Origin: Alcaligenes faecalis
GTDB taxonomy: Bacteria > Pseudomonadota > Gammaproteobacteria > Burkholderiales > Burkholderiaceae_B
Assembly: GCF_009497775.1 (NCBI RefSeq)
Contig: NZ_CP031012.1
Location: forward strand, 1,798,001 to 1,862,000
Direction: 5' to 3'
Length of the DNA stretch: 64,000 bases
Position numbers and translations under genes: made by a program. Of this stretch, positions 17,892 to 26,787 are shown in pieces (positions within the stretch are counted from its first letter, which is position 1; every line of letters starts with the position of its first letter). Below the pieces are notes generated by a model. That model was given only the letters and a program-made list of their open reading frames with translations, searched no databases and was not told the DNA's origin.

Positions 17892-17915
17892 TTGCCGTTG
17901 CCGTTGCCGTTGCCG
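17892..17915. repeat. Hexanucleotide tandem repeat (TTGCCG)4
   Basis: Four perfect TTGCCG units lie in the non-coding stretch between the divergently placed DUF2946 gene (start 17792) and the terminator of the next GST gene, followed by TTTTT. A short hexamer array such as this can change in copy number by slippage. Confidence 0.85.
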
Positions 17916-17965
17916 TTTTTGAAAAAAGGGCGTTAAGTGGCCTTGATGTTCAGTCACGCATAAAA

Positions 17966-17990
17966 AAAGCCGCAAACACAGCAGGCGGCT
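17966..17990 (-). terminator. Terminator after the second GST gene
   Basis: AGCCGC (17968-17973) pairs with GCGGCT (17985-17990); on the minus strand the stem is followed by TTTTTTTAT. It lies 26 bases beyond the GST stop codon. Confidence 0.8.
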
Positions 17991-18015
17991 TTGGTCAGGC
18001 AATGCAAAGCAGTGC

Positions 18016-18636
18016 TTAGGGGAAACCGGCGCATTGCTCTACAAAGGCAGGCCGTGAAGCCAGGCGATGGTAGTAGTCTTCGGTCGCTTTGAGCACCGGA
18101 CGATCAAATGGCGTATTCAGCCAGCGGTGAATCGACAGGCCCAGAATAATATCGGCCAGGCTGAACTCCGATCCGGCGGCATAGTCTGGGGTCTGCGCCA
18201 AGTGCTTGTCCAGAATCGACATTACCTTCGTCCAGGCCGCCAGGGATGCCTGAATTTGTGCTGCATCCTGATGCTTGGGCGATTGACGTACCAAACCCCA
18301 AAACGCATAAGTCCAGGTTGGGTTCAGCTCGGACGCCTGCCAGTCCAGCCATTGATCCACTTTGGCGCGTTGCCAGGCATCTTGCGGATACAAGGCCGTT
18401 GGTGCCTGGCGGTTGGCCAGATAACGCACAATGGTATGGGATTCCCACAGCACGCGATCCCCATCCAGCAGGACGGGAATCTTCGCGTTGGGATTCAGCG
18501 CACGGAACTCGTCCGTGTTCACGTCCTTGAAACCCATGCCCCAATCCTGCCGCTCAAATTCCAGATTCAGCTCCGCGCAGGTCCACATGACTTTGCGCAC
18601 ATTGATGGAGGATTCTCTGCCAAGAATAGTCAGCAT
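18016..18636 (-). CDS. Glutathione S-transferase
   Basis: 206 residues. The thioredoxin-like half has SSINVRKVMWTCAELNLEFE and PNAKIPVLLDGDRVLWESHT, with the cis-Pro and the glutathione gamma-Glu site (Glu-Ser). The C-terminal helical half has FSLADIILGLSIHRW. The SSINV start is shared with bacterial theta/zeta-like GSTs. It sits 21 bp downstream of the ClpP-like gene on the same strand. Confidence 0.9.
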   Translation of the reverse strand: MLTILGRESSINVRKVMWTCAELNLEFERQDWGMGFKDVNTDEFRALNPNAKIPVLLDGDRVLWESHTIVRYLANRQAPTALYPQDAWQRAKVDQWLDWQASELNPTWTYAFWGLVRQSPKHQDAAQIQASLAAWTKVMSILDKHLAQTPDYAAGSEFSLADIILGLSIHRWLNTPFDRPVLKATEDYYHRLASRPAFVEQCAGFP

Positions 18637-18657
18637 GATGGGGCTCTCAGGTGATAT

Positions 18658-19260
18658 TTACTTGCTGGCGGGCAGTAGTTCGTCACGGCGCTCGATAATG
18701 CGCGAGATCAGGCCATATTCAATGGCTTCCTCGGCACCCATCCATTTGTCGCGCTCGATATCGTCACGCACACGCTCGATAGGCTGGCCAGTTTCACGGG
18801 CAATCACCTGAGCGATACGTTCGCGCGCTTTCATGATTTCCTGCGCTTGAATGGCCATATCGCTGGCCTGACCACCGGCGCCACCGCTGGGCTGGTGAAT
18901 CAGAAAACGGGTTTGCGGCAGGCACACGCGGCGCTCGCGGGCAGCACCCAGGAACAGGTGGGTGGCAGCACTGCCAACCCAACCGGTGCCGACCATGGTG
19001 ACGGGCGAGGAAATAAAACGCACCACATCATGGATGGCGTCGCCCGATTCCAGGTGCCCACCGGGCGAGGACACGATCATGGTGATGGGGGCGGTGGATT
19101 CGGCATCCAGCGCCAGCAGCTTGCGCACGGTTTCCGAGGCGAGCTTATCCGTGATGGTGCCAAAGACCAGCACAGTACGGGCGCGGAAGGCTTTTTCTTC
19201 CAGAAAGGCGCTGTCTTGAGGGCTGGTATCAGAGCGAGTTTCTTTTTCTTGGCCAAGCAT
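18658..19260 (-). CDS. ClpP-like serine protease
   Basis: 200 residues from ATG 19260; the longer frame upstream lacks a ribosome site. The fold matches ClpP: IVSSPGGHLESGDAIHD, then GTGWVGSAATHLFLG, then RFLIHQPSGGAGGQASD, and ERDKWMGAEEAIEYGL. Ungapped alignment to E. coli ClpP from the CLP motif backwards puts the Ser of VGSAAT on the catalytic Ser, with His in IHQP and Asp in ERD completing the triad. No clpX lies adjacent, so this is a second, stand-alone ClpP paralogue rather than the housekeeping clpP-clpX pair. Confidence 0.85.
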   Translation of the reverse strand: MLGQEKETRSDTSPQDSAFLEEKAFRARTVLVFGTITDKLASETVRKLLALDAESTAPITMIVSSPGGHLESGDAIHDVVRFISSPVTMVGTGWVGSAATHLFLGAARERRVCLPQTRFLIHQPSGGAGGQASDMAIQAQEIMKARERIAQVIARETGQPIERVRDDIERDKWMGAEEAIEYGLISRIIERRDELLPASK

Positions 19261-19716
19261 GGGGAAAGACTCCAAGGGATAAGTATTCTGTCTGCTAAGG
19301 AAAATCGATTGCTCGACTATATCCCGGCTGATGGTCAACCGGGCTTTCACTTGGCAATTTTTGTGGTTTTTTTTGTCCGGGCTGGGACCGTAATAGGGCG
19401 CAACGCAAGCAGACAAAGCAAATGCAGGGCGGTTGGCCCTGCAAACTCATCATAGTCTCATGCTTGTCGCGTGTTTTATCTGGGGAACAAGACCTTATAG
19501 TCCTGTCTCTTGGACCAGCATCACGGGAAGGGCTGATCTACACGCTGCCGCTGGGCCTGGAGACCTGCCACAGAACCCCGATACATCATTGGAAGCGCTT
19601 CTCTCAACAGTGACACGACGCTCCCTGTCACTAAAAAAACTACCTGTCGCTTCAGGCGCTTGATGCTAAAACGGGACTGCACCAGATCAGCCCGCCAAGG
19701 TCGAAGAAGTCCCTGC
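19261..19716. other. 456-bp non-coding region between slam and the ClpP-like gene
   Basis: No convincing gene is present. It must hold the ClpP-like promoter and the end of the haem-operon transcript. Visible structures are a perfect stem GCAGGGC-ggttg-GCCCTGC (19424-19442), and AGTGACA/TGTCACT (19609-19632) next to a run of seven A, which on the minus strand is a T7 preceded by a weak CCTG/CAGG hairpin that may terminate the slam transcript. A small RNA cannot be ruled out. Confidence 0.4.
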
Positions 19717-21204
19717 TTAAAAACGCTTTTCCAGCTTCAGCGCGACTTCGGTTTGCTTGTATTTGAAAGCCCAGTCGATATTGCTGTTGTTGAAGGTGTG
19801 CTTCACATACAGATTGGGCGTAATGCCTTTGAAGGCGAAGCGTGACATGCCCACGTTCAGGATGTAAATCTGTTGCCGGTCCTTGCGCAGCCCACCCAGG
19901 AACAAGTCCTCGGCATCGTGACGGGTCTGCCGGTACAGTGCCGTGGCGTTGATGTTGAAACCCGCATCAAAGGCCCTGTAGATTCCCAGGTTCGCCATAT
20001 AGCTGCGGCTTTGCGCAGTTTGTTGAGACTGCAGATTACGGGTGTAATTCAGGCCCCCGTAGACCACGGTTTTGGCATCAATCAGATACGAGCCGTACAA
20101 GCCTATCTGGTTCTCTTTGACGCCTTCAAAGTACTGCCGTAAATCGCCTTTGTAGGACAGGCTCTTGTGCTGGGCATTCACGCCTATTTGCAGCCTGTCG
20201 CTAAGATTGTGCTTCCAGTCCACGCGCCCGCCCCAGGACTGATAGCTGGTGCGACGGTTGGTGTAATTGTTCTCGAACAAGGGCGTAATCGACAAATCGT
20301 TTTTAGCGTCCTGATAGTTGTAGCCCGCGTAAATAATGCTGGTGTTGTCGCTGTAATAAATATTCTTGGGCTCGGCTTCCTTATGCTTGTCGTACAGATT
20401 GCCGTAGCTCAGACCGCGCAGCAGCAGATTGTGGTTGCTGCTTAGCTGGAAGCGCCGGTTCAAGGTCAGGTCGTAGACCATGGCCGTGGATTTGACCGGG
20501 TCCGGCATCTTGCGCACTGACGGAAAGCACCCAAAGAAATAGCAGGTAAAGAAGGTGTCTTCCTGGCCGTTTTCTTTGTTGATATTGCTGTTGTAGCCCA
20601 AGCCAATCGAGGCGGAACCGTGCCAGGCATTGCGGTCTTGCAGGGCACCCTGGAAGCCTTCGATTACGGGCCGTACTTCATCAGGAATACCGGCAGAGGA
20701 AATCTGGCTGAACAGCTCCTTGGCTTCGCTGGATTGATAATCCTCGAACAGCAGGCGGGCCAGCTCCAGCTTGGCGCGCATCATATTGGGATCGCTTTCC
20801 TGAGCCTGGCGCAGCTTGCTGATCGCCAGGCTGTGATTGTCCTTGCTACGGGCCACCATCCCTTGAGCCATCAGCACCAGGGCAGGGTTGTGGCCGGGCA
20901 GCTCCTGATACTTTTCTACAAACTGATCCACCTTGGCCCACTGCTGCAGATTGATGGCGACATAGATAGCCGGTTCCAGATCAGTCAGCGTGGCATCGAC
21001 GCTATAGGTTGTGCCGTTGATGGTGATCAGGGCTGATGGGTCCACATCGGGCGGGGTTTCTTCCACTAAATGGGAGCGTTCGCGTTCGTTCAGATTGCGG
21101 TCGATTTGATTCAGAAGTCGGCGCGTATCGTCGTCGTTGGCTTGCACCGCGCTGGATGCCATGGCCAGCAGCAGGCACAAAAGGGGAAGGGCTCGCCCAT
21201 GCAT
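19717..21204 (-). CDS. Slam-type surface (lipo)protein assembly modulator
   Basis: 495 residues. A signal peptide (about 1-22) leads to an N-terminal TPR-like helical domain (about 75-195, with AISKLRQAQESDPNMMRAKLELARLLFE) and a C-terminal 14-strand-type outer-membrane barrel (about 200-495) rich in alternating aromatic residues and ending in KLEKRF with terminal Phe. This is the DUF560/Slam architecture, which moves selected lipoproteins or hemophilins across the outer membrane. It follows the hemophilin-like gene, its likely client, on the same strand, with a hairpin between them. Confidence 0.9.
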   Translation of the reverse strand: MHGRALPLLCLLLAMASSAVQANDDDTRRLLNQIDRNLNERERSHLVEETPPDVDPSALITINGTTYSVDATLTDLEPAIYVAINLQQWAKVDQFVEKYQELPGHNPALVLMAQGMVARSKDNHSLAISKLRQAQESDPNMMRAKLELARLLFEDYQSSEAKELFSQISSAGIPDEVRPVIEGFQGALQDRNAWHGSASIGLGYNSNINKENGQEDTFFTCYFFGCFPSVRKMPDPVKSTAMVYDLTLNRRFQLSSNHNLLLRGLSYGNLYDKHKEAEPKNIYYSDNTSIIYAGYNYQDAKNDLSITPLFENNYTNRRTSYQSWGGRVDWKHNLSDRLQIGVNAQHKSLSYKGDLRQYFEGVKENQIGLYGSYLIDAKTVVYGGLNYTRNLQSQQTAQSRSYMANLGIYRAFDAGFNINATALYRQTRHDAEDLFLGGLRKDRQQIYILNVGMSRFAFKGITPNLYVKHTFNNSNIDWAFKYKQTEVALKLEKRF

Positions 21205-21257
21205 GAATGAAAACCTTGCAAGAAAAAGGGGAGATGGACGCAGGGTCCGGAGAGAAA

Positions 21258-21280
21258 GGGGATCGAGCTTGTCGATCCCC
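21258..21280 (-). terminator. Intercistronic hairpin, possible partial terminator
   Basis: GGGGATCGA (21258-21266) and TCGATCCCC (21272-21280) make a perfect 9-bp stem with a five-base loop. On the minus strand TTTCTC follows. It lies between the hemophilin-like gene and slam and could lower slam expression relative to the secreted protein, or protect the upstream mRNA end. Confidence 0.6.
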
Positions 21281-21319
21281 CTTTTCTTATGGCAACACTA
21301 GGGTGTTGTCAGAGGCGGA

Positions 21320-22201
21320 TTACTGTTTTGCACCGCCGAAGGCCATGTCTTTGGCACCGTTGGCTGGGTTGTAGTAAATACCTGCCAAGGCTTCTGCTTG
21401 GGAACCGTAGAATTGGCCTCGAATTTTCGAGGAGTCACTAAAGTCTTGTGCAAATTGGCCATTGGAAGCAATGGAGGTGCCGTTGAAGTTCACACCACCG
21501 ACAGAGCCAGCCAATGTACCGCTACCGCCGCCGTAGTTAGCTGTCAAAACGCCGCTAAATACACCACCTTGAGTGCCTGGATTGTATTTACGTACAGCTA
21601 CAACGTTGTATTCAGCATTGACCAGAGCAGGCATGGCAGTGGTTGGGTTTTCGCCTGTGTAGAACACTGTGCGGTCTGCGCTGTTCATGTTCAAGTTGGT
21701 GCTGCTGCCTTGGCTAGGGTTGGCGACGCGCGGAGCCCATTCACCAAAATACACTTCTTGACCAGAAACTTTTGCCACGACCTCACCGCCGAAGTGTGGG
21801 TAGCCAGTCAGGGGGTCGTTCATTTGACGATAAGCGTAGACTTGCGTGCCTGTACCAGTACCGCTGCTAATCGTGTGACGCCAAGTTTCCGAGATTTTCG
21901 TGCCAGCAGGCATTTCAATGTAACCATGGCCGTCTGCATTGCTTAACACCTGGTTTGTTTGCCAAATGGGACCGCTCTTGAAGCTGACCACACCCGACTG
22001 ATCGGCTGGGTTCGCAGTGTAAGGATCGGTGCCGGGCATGGAGATGCCTGCTTCGCCGATAGCCATCATCGTGGAGGGTTTGTCAGCAACGACAAAACCT
22101 TTGGAAGCGCCACCTGCAACGGGGGCGGCGAAGCTGCTGGCGGAGGCCAGCAGGAAAGCCGAAACAATAGCCAGTTTTTGTACATTCAGACTTGCTTTCA
22201 T
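21320..22201 (-). CDS. Secreted hemophilin-like, Slam-dependent protein
   Basis: 293 residues from ATG 22201, six bases after GGAG; the Met four codons earlier would put the ribosome site inside the gene. A signal peptide ends SSFAAP with no lipobox Cys, so the mature protein is released rather than lipid-anchored. The C-terminal region is a glycine-rich, beta-strand-rich barrel ending in GQFYGSQAEALAGIYY, the TbpB-type barrel tail seen in Slam substrates and hemophilins (HphA, HrpC). It sits between a large TonB receptor and slam. I infer capture of haem outside the cell and delivery to the receptor; the ligand is not proven. Confidence 0.82.
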   Translation of the reverse strand: MKASLNVQKLAIVSAFLLASASSFAAPVAGGASKGFVVADKPSTMMAIGEAGISMPGTDPYTANPADQSGVVSFKSGPIWQTNQVLSNADGHGYIEMPAGTKISETWRHTISSGTGTGTQVYAYRQMNDPLTGYPHFGGEVVAKVSGQEVYFGEWAPRVANPSQGSSTNLNMNSADRTVFYTGENPTTAMPALVNAEYNVVAVRKYNPGTQGGVFSGVLTANYGGGSGTLAGSVGGVNFNGTSIASNGQFAQDFSDSSKIRGQFYGSQAEALAGIYYNPANGAKDMAFGGAKQ

Positions 22202-22265
22202 TACGAACTCCATTAAGTGAAGAAAAAGGGCGTTTTTACGAAAACGACCAAAAAAACTGATTAAC

Positions 22266-25200
22266 TTAAAAACGTGCTGTCATACCGACGCGCACTGTTC
22301 GCCCAGGGGCCGGAATAGAGGTGCGGGCCATGGGATCCAGGTAGTACTGATTGGTGAGATTGCTGATCGCCACGTCTACATTCAGGTTCTTCTGCACCTG
22401 ATAGCTGGCGTAGGCATCAAAGACCAGGATCGGGTTCCAGTAGTTGGCTCGGTTATAGGCCCAGCCCATAGCTCCAAAGGCACCCTCGTCTTTGTTCTTG
22501 GCGGCACTGTGATAAACGGCGCGTGCACCCAGCAATAGCTTCTTTTCCAGGAGACGAGCACCTACATCCAGATTCAGTGAGTACTGGGGTTGCAGACTGG
22601 TTCTGGCAAAGGTGCGAGGGAAGCCACCATCTACGCAGCCAGGGACGTTGCGACCACCTGACGCTCCAGGAATGGGATTAAAAGTTTGTGCGTAGTCGTG
22701 GTCGCACAGTTGTTGTTTCAGGCGGTACGTGCCACCAAAGTTGGCAAAGTATTTGCCACTATCCACCCGAGCTTGCAGTTCAATGCCGGACATTTTTTTC
22801 TCGGCAAATTGCACGACATTGAAGTCCCAATCCCGGTCTATATAGTCTTTGATGCGGTTATTGAAGTAGTTGATCCTGATGTCTGCGTAGTCCAGGCTGG
22901 GAAAGTAGCCGCTCAGGTTGTGGGCATAACCAATTTCCCAGTTGTAGGCATGCTCCGGGCTAACTGCGACACCTGTGGAGCTTTTGCTGCTGCCAGCCAT
23001 TGCCATGGAGGACTCAAACAGGCTAGGGAAGCGGACAAACTCGTTGTACCGCGCATAGATACGGATATCGTCTGTGACGAAAGCAGTCAGCCCAATATGG
23101 GGAACCCAAGCGTGATCTTTTTGCTTTTTGGGCTCTTCCCATTTATTCGGTATTTCAGACTCATCTTGATAAACTGGCTTTCGGTTGGCATTCGATGCAA
23201 TATATTTATCCACTGTGCCTTTTTGGCCCTGGGCATCGGTGACCTTCTCACTTGTATCGATTTCGCCATTCGTGAAGGGGTTGTTTGCAGTAAAGCCGGC
23301 ATGTGATTGGCCAGATGGCACAAAAACTGATTCGTCTGTGTAGCGATACCCGTTGACTTTCCCTCGTTGCAGTTGGTCACCCATAAACTCCTCAGGGGTT
23401 AAGAGGGGGCCATCAACAAAACTGGGGTCAAAGTCATACCAGGTTTGCCAGTCTTCTTTGTATTTTTCATAGGCTGGCGTCAAGCTTTGAATAATCTTGT
23501 TCTCGTACGCGTTTGCCTCTTGATCGGTCATCAAACGCTGTACTTGATAGTTGTAGCCCGTCAGAGCGGGCCTAATGGCCCAATCCTTATGCTGCTGGCT
23601 ACGCATCTCGGCCAGCTTGTCGTCATACGACCAATAGTCGCTGTAACGAGCGCCAGCATTCACCTGCAACCAGTCGATTGGGCGCCAATCAAAATTAAAA
23701 CCAAAGTTCCATTGTTGGCGGGTGCCCGAACGCGGTCCCATATGGTTTACGCCCCAGTTCAGTTCAGTCAGGTGCGTGAGGTTTTCCGAAGCGTCATGCT
23801 GTTTGAGTTTTTCGCGCGTAAAGTCCGCTTGCAAGCTCAAGTCCAGGGTGGAGTGCAAAGTCATTTCATTGCTCAGGTTCAAACCTGTGCGACGGTGATC
23901 GGTAATTTGCAAGGCGCGAGGCACAATGTTGAAACGACCATCCGCATTGGATTCTTTATCGGGTGGAGTCGTAGGGACGTTGGCACACATGGGTAGATCT
24001 CTGCCCAGGACGTGGCAATCCGTATAGTCATCCCACGCGTTATCCCGACCATTCCATCCGTCGCCTTGAGTGCCATAGATCACGTCACCGTTCTGATGGC
24101 GAGCACTGTCACTTTGGGTAATCCAAGCGCCGGCTTTCAGGTTGATGAAACGGTTGCCTTCGGGGTTCCAGGAGTAGTTCAGATTCCAGGTGTCTTGTTT
24201 GACCTTGCTATAGGGGTTCTCGTTTTGCAGAATCTTTTTTTCGCCCTGACCATCCAGCGCATGCACGGCCCAGACCACGTTCCAAGGCACACTTTCGCCA
24301 AAGGTATGGTTGCTGCGCATGTAGCTCATATCAATGGCTTGATCGTGAGGTAAGCGCAGCGTTCCCTTGAGCAGGGTGGTTTCCAGTTCGCTGGATGTGT
24401 TCAGGACCTCTTCACCGGGGCGGAAATATTTGGCGATGTAGCTGATGCTTGGGGATGAGAAGCCCGGCCTTTTATCGTTCTTGGCATCTTCCTGCCACGA
24501 GTCGTACTCGTATTTCTCGCTACCCTTTTTACCGCTGTAATAGTTGCCGCGGCTGCGGTAGCTGTATGCGGCTAGCAGGTCAAAGTTCTCTTGTTTGGTT
24601 GCGATTGCCAGGCGATAGGAGTGGTCTTCGAAGTTGAAGTTCTTGCCGCCATTGCCTTCTTTAGGCATACGCTCTGGCGAAACGGATCCCGGCAGAATGA
24701 CGCCGTTAGTACCACCTTTATCAAATACTGCGCCAGGGATGTCTCTGTAGTCTTTACCGAACACTCCGAACGAACGCTCATTCGGCTTGGTCGAATTCGT
24801 CGCCGTTTCCGCCTTCAGCTCAATCCCGAAGGTCTCGCCCGGTTTGACTATATCCTCCACCTGCAGCGTGCGGATCTGCACCGATCCGCCAATCCCGCTG
24901 GCTCCCGACGTTGCCGACACGCCTTTTTCCACCAGAATGCTGCTGATCATATTGGGATCAACATAGTTGCGGTTGGCCACCCCGGCCGGTCCCAGCCAGA
25001 CTGATGTTGCCTGTTCCGTGCCGTCAATCGTCAGTGGAATACGGCCTTCACCCTGGATACCGCGAATGTTCGGGTCCAGCGCGCCGCTATTGCGCGAGTC
25101 TCCCGCATACACACCGTTCAGGCCCTTGAACAAATCTCCCACGGAGCTGCCCTTGTACAGCTCGATCTCTTCCTTGCCGGCGTACACATTGGAGACGTCT

Positions 25201-25433
25201 TTCTCGAATATATCGGTTTTACCGGCCTCATCGCGGGTTTCACGCACGACGGTAATGGTGTCCAGACGTGTGGCTCTGTCCGTGTCTTCCTGGCTCTCGT
25301 CCTGACGGGAGGAGGGTGGGGCGCTGCCCACGCTTTGGGCCTGTGTCTGCCCGGCCCAGGAGGCCAGAATCAAGGCATACACCAGCGGCTTGAGCGCGTG
25401 TTTTTTGTGTAGGGGTGAAAGGGTAGCGGACAT
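22266..25433 (-). CDS. TonB-dependent outer-membrane receptor, probably for haem/hemophore
   Basis: 1055 residues. After a signal peptide (about 1-33), a TonB box-like stretch (DTITVVRE) leads into the plug (about 60-190, with NIRGIQGEGRIPLTIDG and GIGGSVQIRT) and a large 22-strand barrel ending in RVGMTARF with terminal Phe. The length exceeds the usual 700-800 because of long extracellular loops (for example around residues 600-770), as in haemoglobin, transferrin or hemophilin receptors. First gene of the receptor-hemophilin-slam operon, preceded by a Fur-like box. It could instead serve the metallophore cluster next door, but gene order favours haem. Confidence 0.88.
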   Translation of the reverse strand: MSATLSPLHKKHALKPLVYALILASWAGQTQAQSVGSAPPSSRQDESQEDTDRATRLDTITVVRETRDEAGKTDIFEKDVSNVYAGKEEIELYKGSSVGDLFKGLNGVYAGDSRNSGALDPNIRGIQGEGRIPLTIDGTEQATSVWLGPAGVANRNYVDPNMISSILVEKGVSATSGASGIGGSVQIRTLQVEDIVKPGETFGIELKAETATNSTKPNERSFGVFGKDYRDIPGAVFDKGGTNGVILPGSVSPERMPKEGNGGKNFNFEDHSYRLAIATKQENFDLLAAYSYRSRGNYYSGKKGSEKYEYDSWQEDAKNDKRPGFSSPSISYIAKYFRPGEEVLNTSSELETTLLKGTLRLPHDQAIDMSYMRSNHTFGESVPWNVVWAVHALDGQGEKKILQNENPYSKVKQDTWNLNYSWNPEGNRFINLKAGAWITQSDSARHQNGDVIYGTQGDGWNGRDNAWDDYTDCHVLGRDLPMCANVPTTPPDKESNADGRFNIVPRALQITDHRRTGLNLSNEMTLHSTLDLSLQADFTREKLKQHDASENLTHLTELNWGVNHMGPRSGTRQQWNFGFNFDWRPIDWLQVNAGARYSDYWSYDDKLAEMRSQQHKDWAIRPALTGYNYQVQRLMTDQEANAYENKIIQSLTPAYEKYKEDWQTWYDFDPSFVDGPLLTPEEFMGDQLQRGKVNGYRYTDESVFVPSGQSHAGFTANNPFTNGEIDTSEKVTDAQGQKGTVDKYIASNANRKPVYQDESEIPNKWEEPKKQKDHAWVPHIGLTAFVTDDIRIYARYNEFVRFPSLFESSMAMAGSSKSSTGVAVSPEHAYNWEIGYAHNLSGYFPSLDYADIRINYFNNRIKDYIDRDWDFNVVQFAEKKMSGIELQARVDSGKYFANFGGTYRLKQQLCDHDYAQTFNPIPGASGGRNVPGCVDGGFPRTFARTSLQPQYSLNLDVGARLLEKKLLLGARAVYHSAAKNKDEGAFGAMGWAYNRANYWNPILVFDAYASYQVQKNLNVDVAISNLTNQYYLDPMARTSIPAPGRTVRVGMTARF

Positions 25434-25553
25434 AAAACGAACCAGGGCTCCGTGCGAAAAATAACAATCTGTCGTGGGGAAATACTTCCCGTTTGATGGC
25501 CAGGCTCACCACTTGTCTCAAAAGGTGAGGAAAGGCACGGGGATATTATTCAC

Positions 25554-25572
25554 ATTAATGAGAATAATTATC
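25554..25572. promoter_or_regulatory. Fur-like box upstream of the TonB receptor
   Basis: ATTAATGAGAATAATTATC agrees with the 19-bp Fur consensus at 15 positions by my count. It lies about 120 bp before the receptor start, in the 317-bp gap (25434-25750) between the receptor and the AraC gene, both on the minus strand. The rest of the gap holds a GC stem near 25675-25692 without a T-tract and no gene. Confidence 0.75.
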
Positions 25573-25750
25573 ACTTAGATTGATATGCAGAACGGAGCAA
25601 TTCCTATGCAGGACCGGAAATCCGCTGCAATTGCAGGGATTTGTCAAAGCAGGAGGGGAACTTTTCAGGGAGAGGGCCGCAGGGGGCGGCCCGAAAAGAA
25701 GGGTGGGCCTCTATGAGTCCAGAGGCCGAAAACAGTGGAAATACAAGGGT

Positions 25751-26728
25751 TTAGGCGCGCTTGTTGCCAAAAATGGATTTTGGCGAGCGGCCAAAGTAGC
25801 GCGTAAAGGCGACGGAAAAATTATTGGGGTATTTGTAGCCGACTTGCCAGGCGGCCTGGGCCACTTGTTGGCCGGACTCCAGCAAGGTATAGGCTTTGCG
25901 CATACGCAGTTCCAGTAGCAGGCCGATAGGCGTGTTGTCGTACAGATAGCGAAAACCTTCTTTAAGTTTGTGCTCGTTAATGCCCACCGTCGTCGCCAAA
26001 TACTCCACCGTGATTTGCTGGTCCAGTTGCGAGCTGAGCAAATCGCGTGCTCGCTCGACCCGCTGAATATCATCCACCGACAGCGGGGCGCTGTTGGGGG
26101 CGTCGGGCGGAGCCAGGCGGTTGAACTGCTCGGCCAGCAAGCTTAGTGCATGGATTTGCAGGTTCAGCCTGTGGTTATGAATGGGCTGCTCCGGGGTGCA
26201 CGGCTGCATATAGCGTGCCAGTGCCGCCGCATGGGCCATGGTGGCCTGGCTGCTGGCATGAAAGGACAGACGGTGCAGTCCCACGCAGTCCATCAACTGG
26301 GTTGCGCGTGCCGGGCCCACGTATTTGTTCAAGGCCGCCTCGCTGATGACCAGCCGTAATTGCGATACGGATTGGTCCTCTTGATAGTGGCGTTCCCCCC
26401 GCAGGGATCGGAAAGCCGTCACCGTGGTATGGCCTGCCTTGAACAGCAGGTCTGAACTCTCTCGACCCTGATAGGCCGACTGTCCTTGCAGACCCACGGT
26501 CACCACAATGACACGGCCCGCATGGGGGCCGTTGCTTTCTTCAACCAGCGATCGGCTGGGGTGATAGTGCAAACGGCCCAACAAAAACCCTTGTTCCAGT
26601 TCCACGCATTCGGAATAGCAGTGGCCCAGTTCTTCGGGTAGTTGCAGCCGGACTCGGCCATCGCTCAGAGCGCGGCATGACCTGGGTTCATCCGTGGTTA
26701 AGCGATAGCCAAATTTGCGCGTGCTCAT
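25751..26728 (-). CDS. AraC-family regulator (PchR-like)
   Basis: 325 residues. The second of two adjacent ATGs (26728) is five bases from AGGAG and is the better start. A long N-terminal sensor part (about 1-220) precedes two HTH units (about 225-322) with ATTVGINEHKLKEGFRYLYDNTP and GYKYPNNFSVAFTRYFGRSP. The NEHKLKEGFR pattern is typical of PchR/YbtA-type activators that sense a ferri-siderophore. It lies between the Fur-boxed receptor operon and the divergent methyltransferase-MFS genes with their own Fur-like box, so it may activate either or both. Confidence 0.87.
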   Translation of the reverse strand: MSTRKFGYRLTTDEPRSCRALSDGRVRLQLPEELGHCYSECVELEQGFLLGRLHYHPSRSLVEESNGPHAGRVIVVTVGLQGQSAYQGRESSDLLFKAGHTTVTAFRSLRGERHYQEDQSVSQLRLVISEAALNKYVGPARATQLMDCVGLHRLSFHASSQATMAHAAALARYMQPCTPEQPIHNHRLNLQIHALSLLAEQFNRLAPPDAPNSAPLSVDDIQRVERARDLLSSQLDQQITVEYLATTVGINEHKLKEGFRYLYDNTPIGLLLELRMRKAYTLLESGQQVAQAAWQVGYKYPNNFSVAFTRYFGRSPKSIFGNKRA

Positions 26729-26787
26729 CATTTCTCCTGCTAAAAGCGCCTCGCATATGAATTGCTCCGTTCAGCATAGATCTTAAT

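Noticed and set aside
17828-18019. A 63-residue open frame containing the TTGCCG repeats.
   Set aside because: Its translation is a VAVAVA repeat with no ribosome site, and it runs into the terminator of the GST gene.
13474-18636. The two GST genes as recent duplicates.
   Set aside because: Their sequences and start motifs differ widely ([10 protein letters not shown] against MLTILGRESS); they belong to different GST types.
18658-19260. At first the ClpP-like protein seemed to have Thr in place of the catalytic Ser (GSAATH).
   Set aside because: Counting back without gaps from the CLP and IHQP motifs places the Ser of VGSAAT, not the Thr, on the E. coli catalytic Ser. The triad is intact.
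19424-19632. Stem-loops in the slam-clpP gap as a tRNA or structured RNA gene.
   Set aside because: No cloverleaf, anticodon or conserved RNA motif could be found, and the stems are short and unrelated to each other.
21398-21946. A plus-strand frame of 182 codons within the hemophilin-like gene.
   Set aside because: It is antisense to a gene with a clear signal peptide, ribosome site and operon context.
22266-25433. Assigning the TonB receptor to the thiocarboxylate-like cluster as its uptake receptor.
   Set aside because: Gene order with the hemophilin-like protein and Slam favours haem. The alternative is kept only as a note, because sequence alone cannot exclude it.
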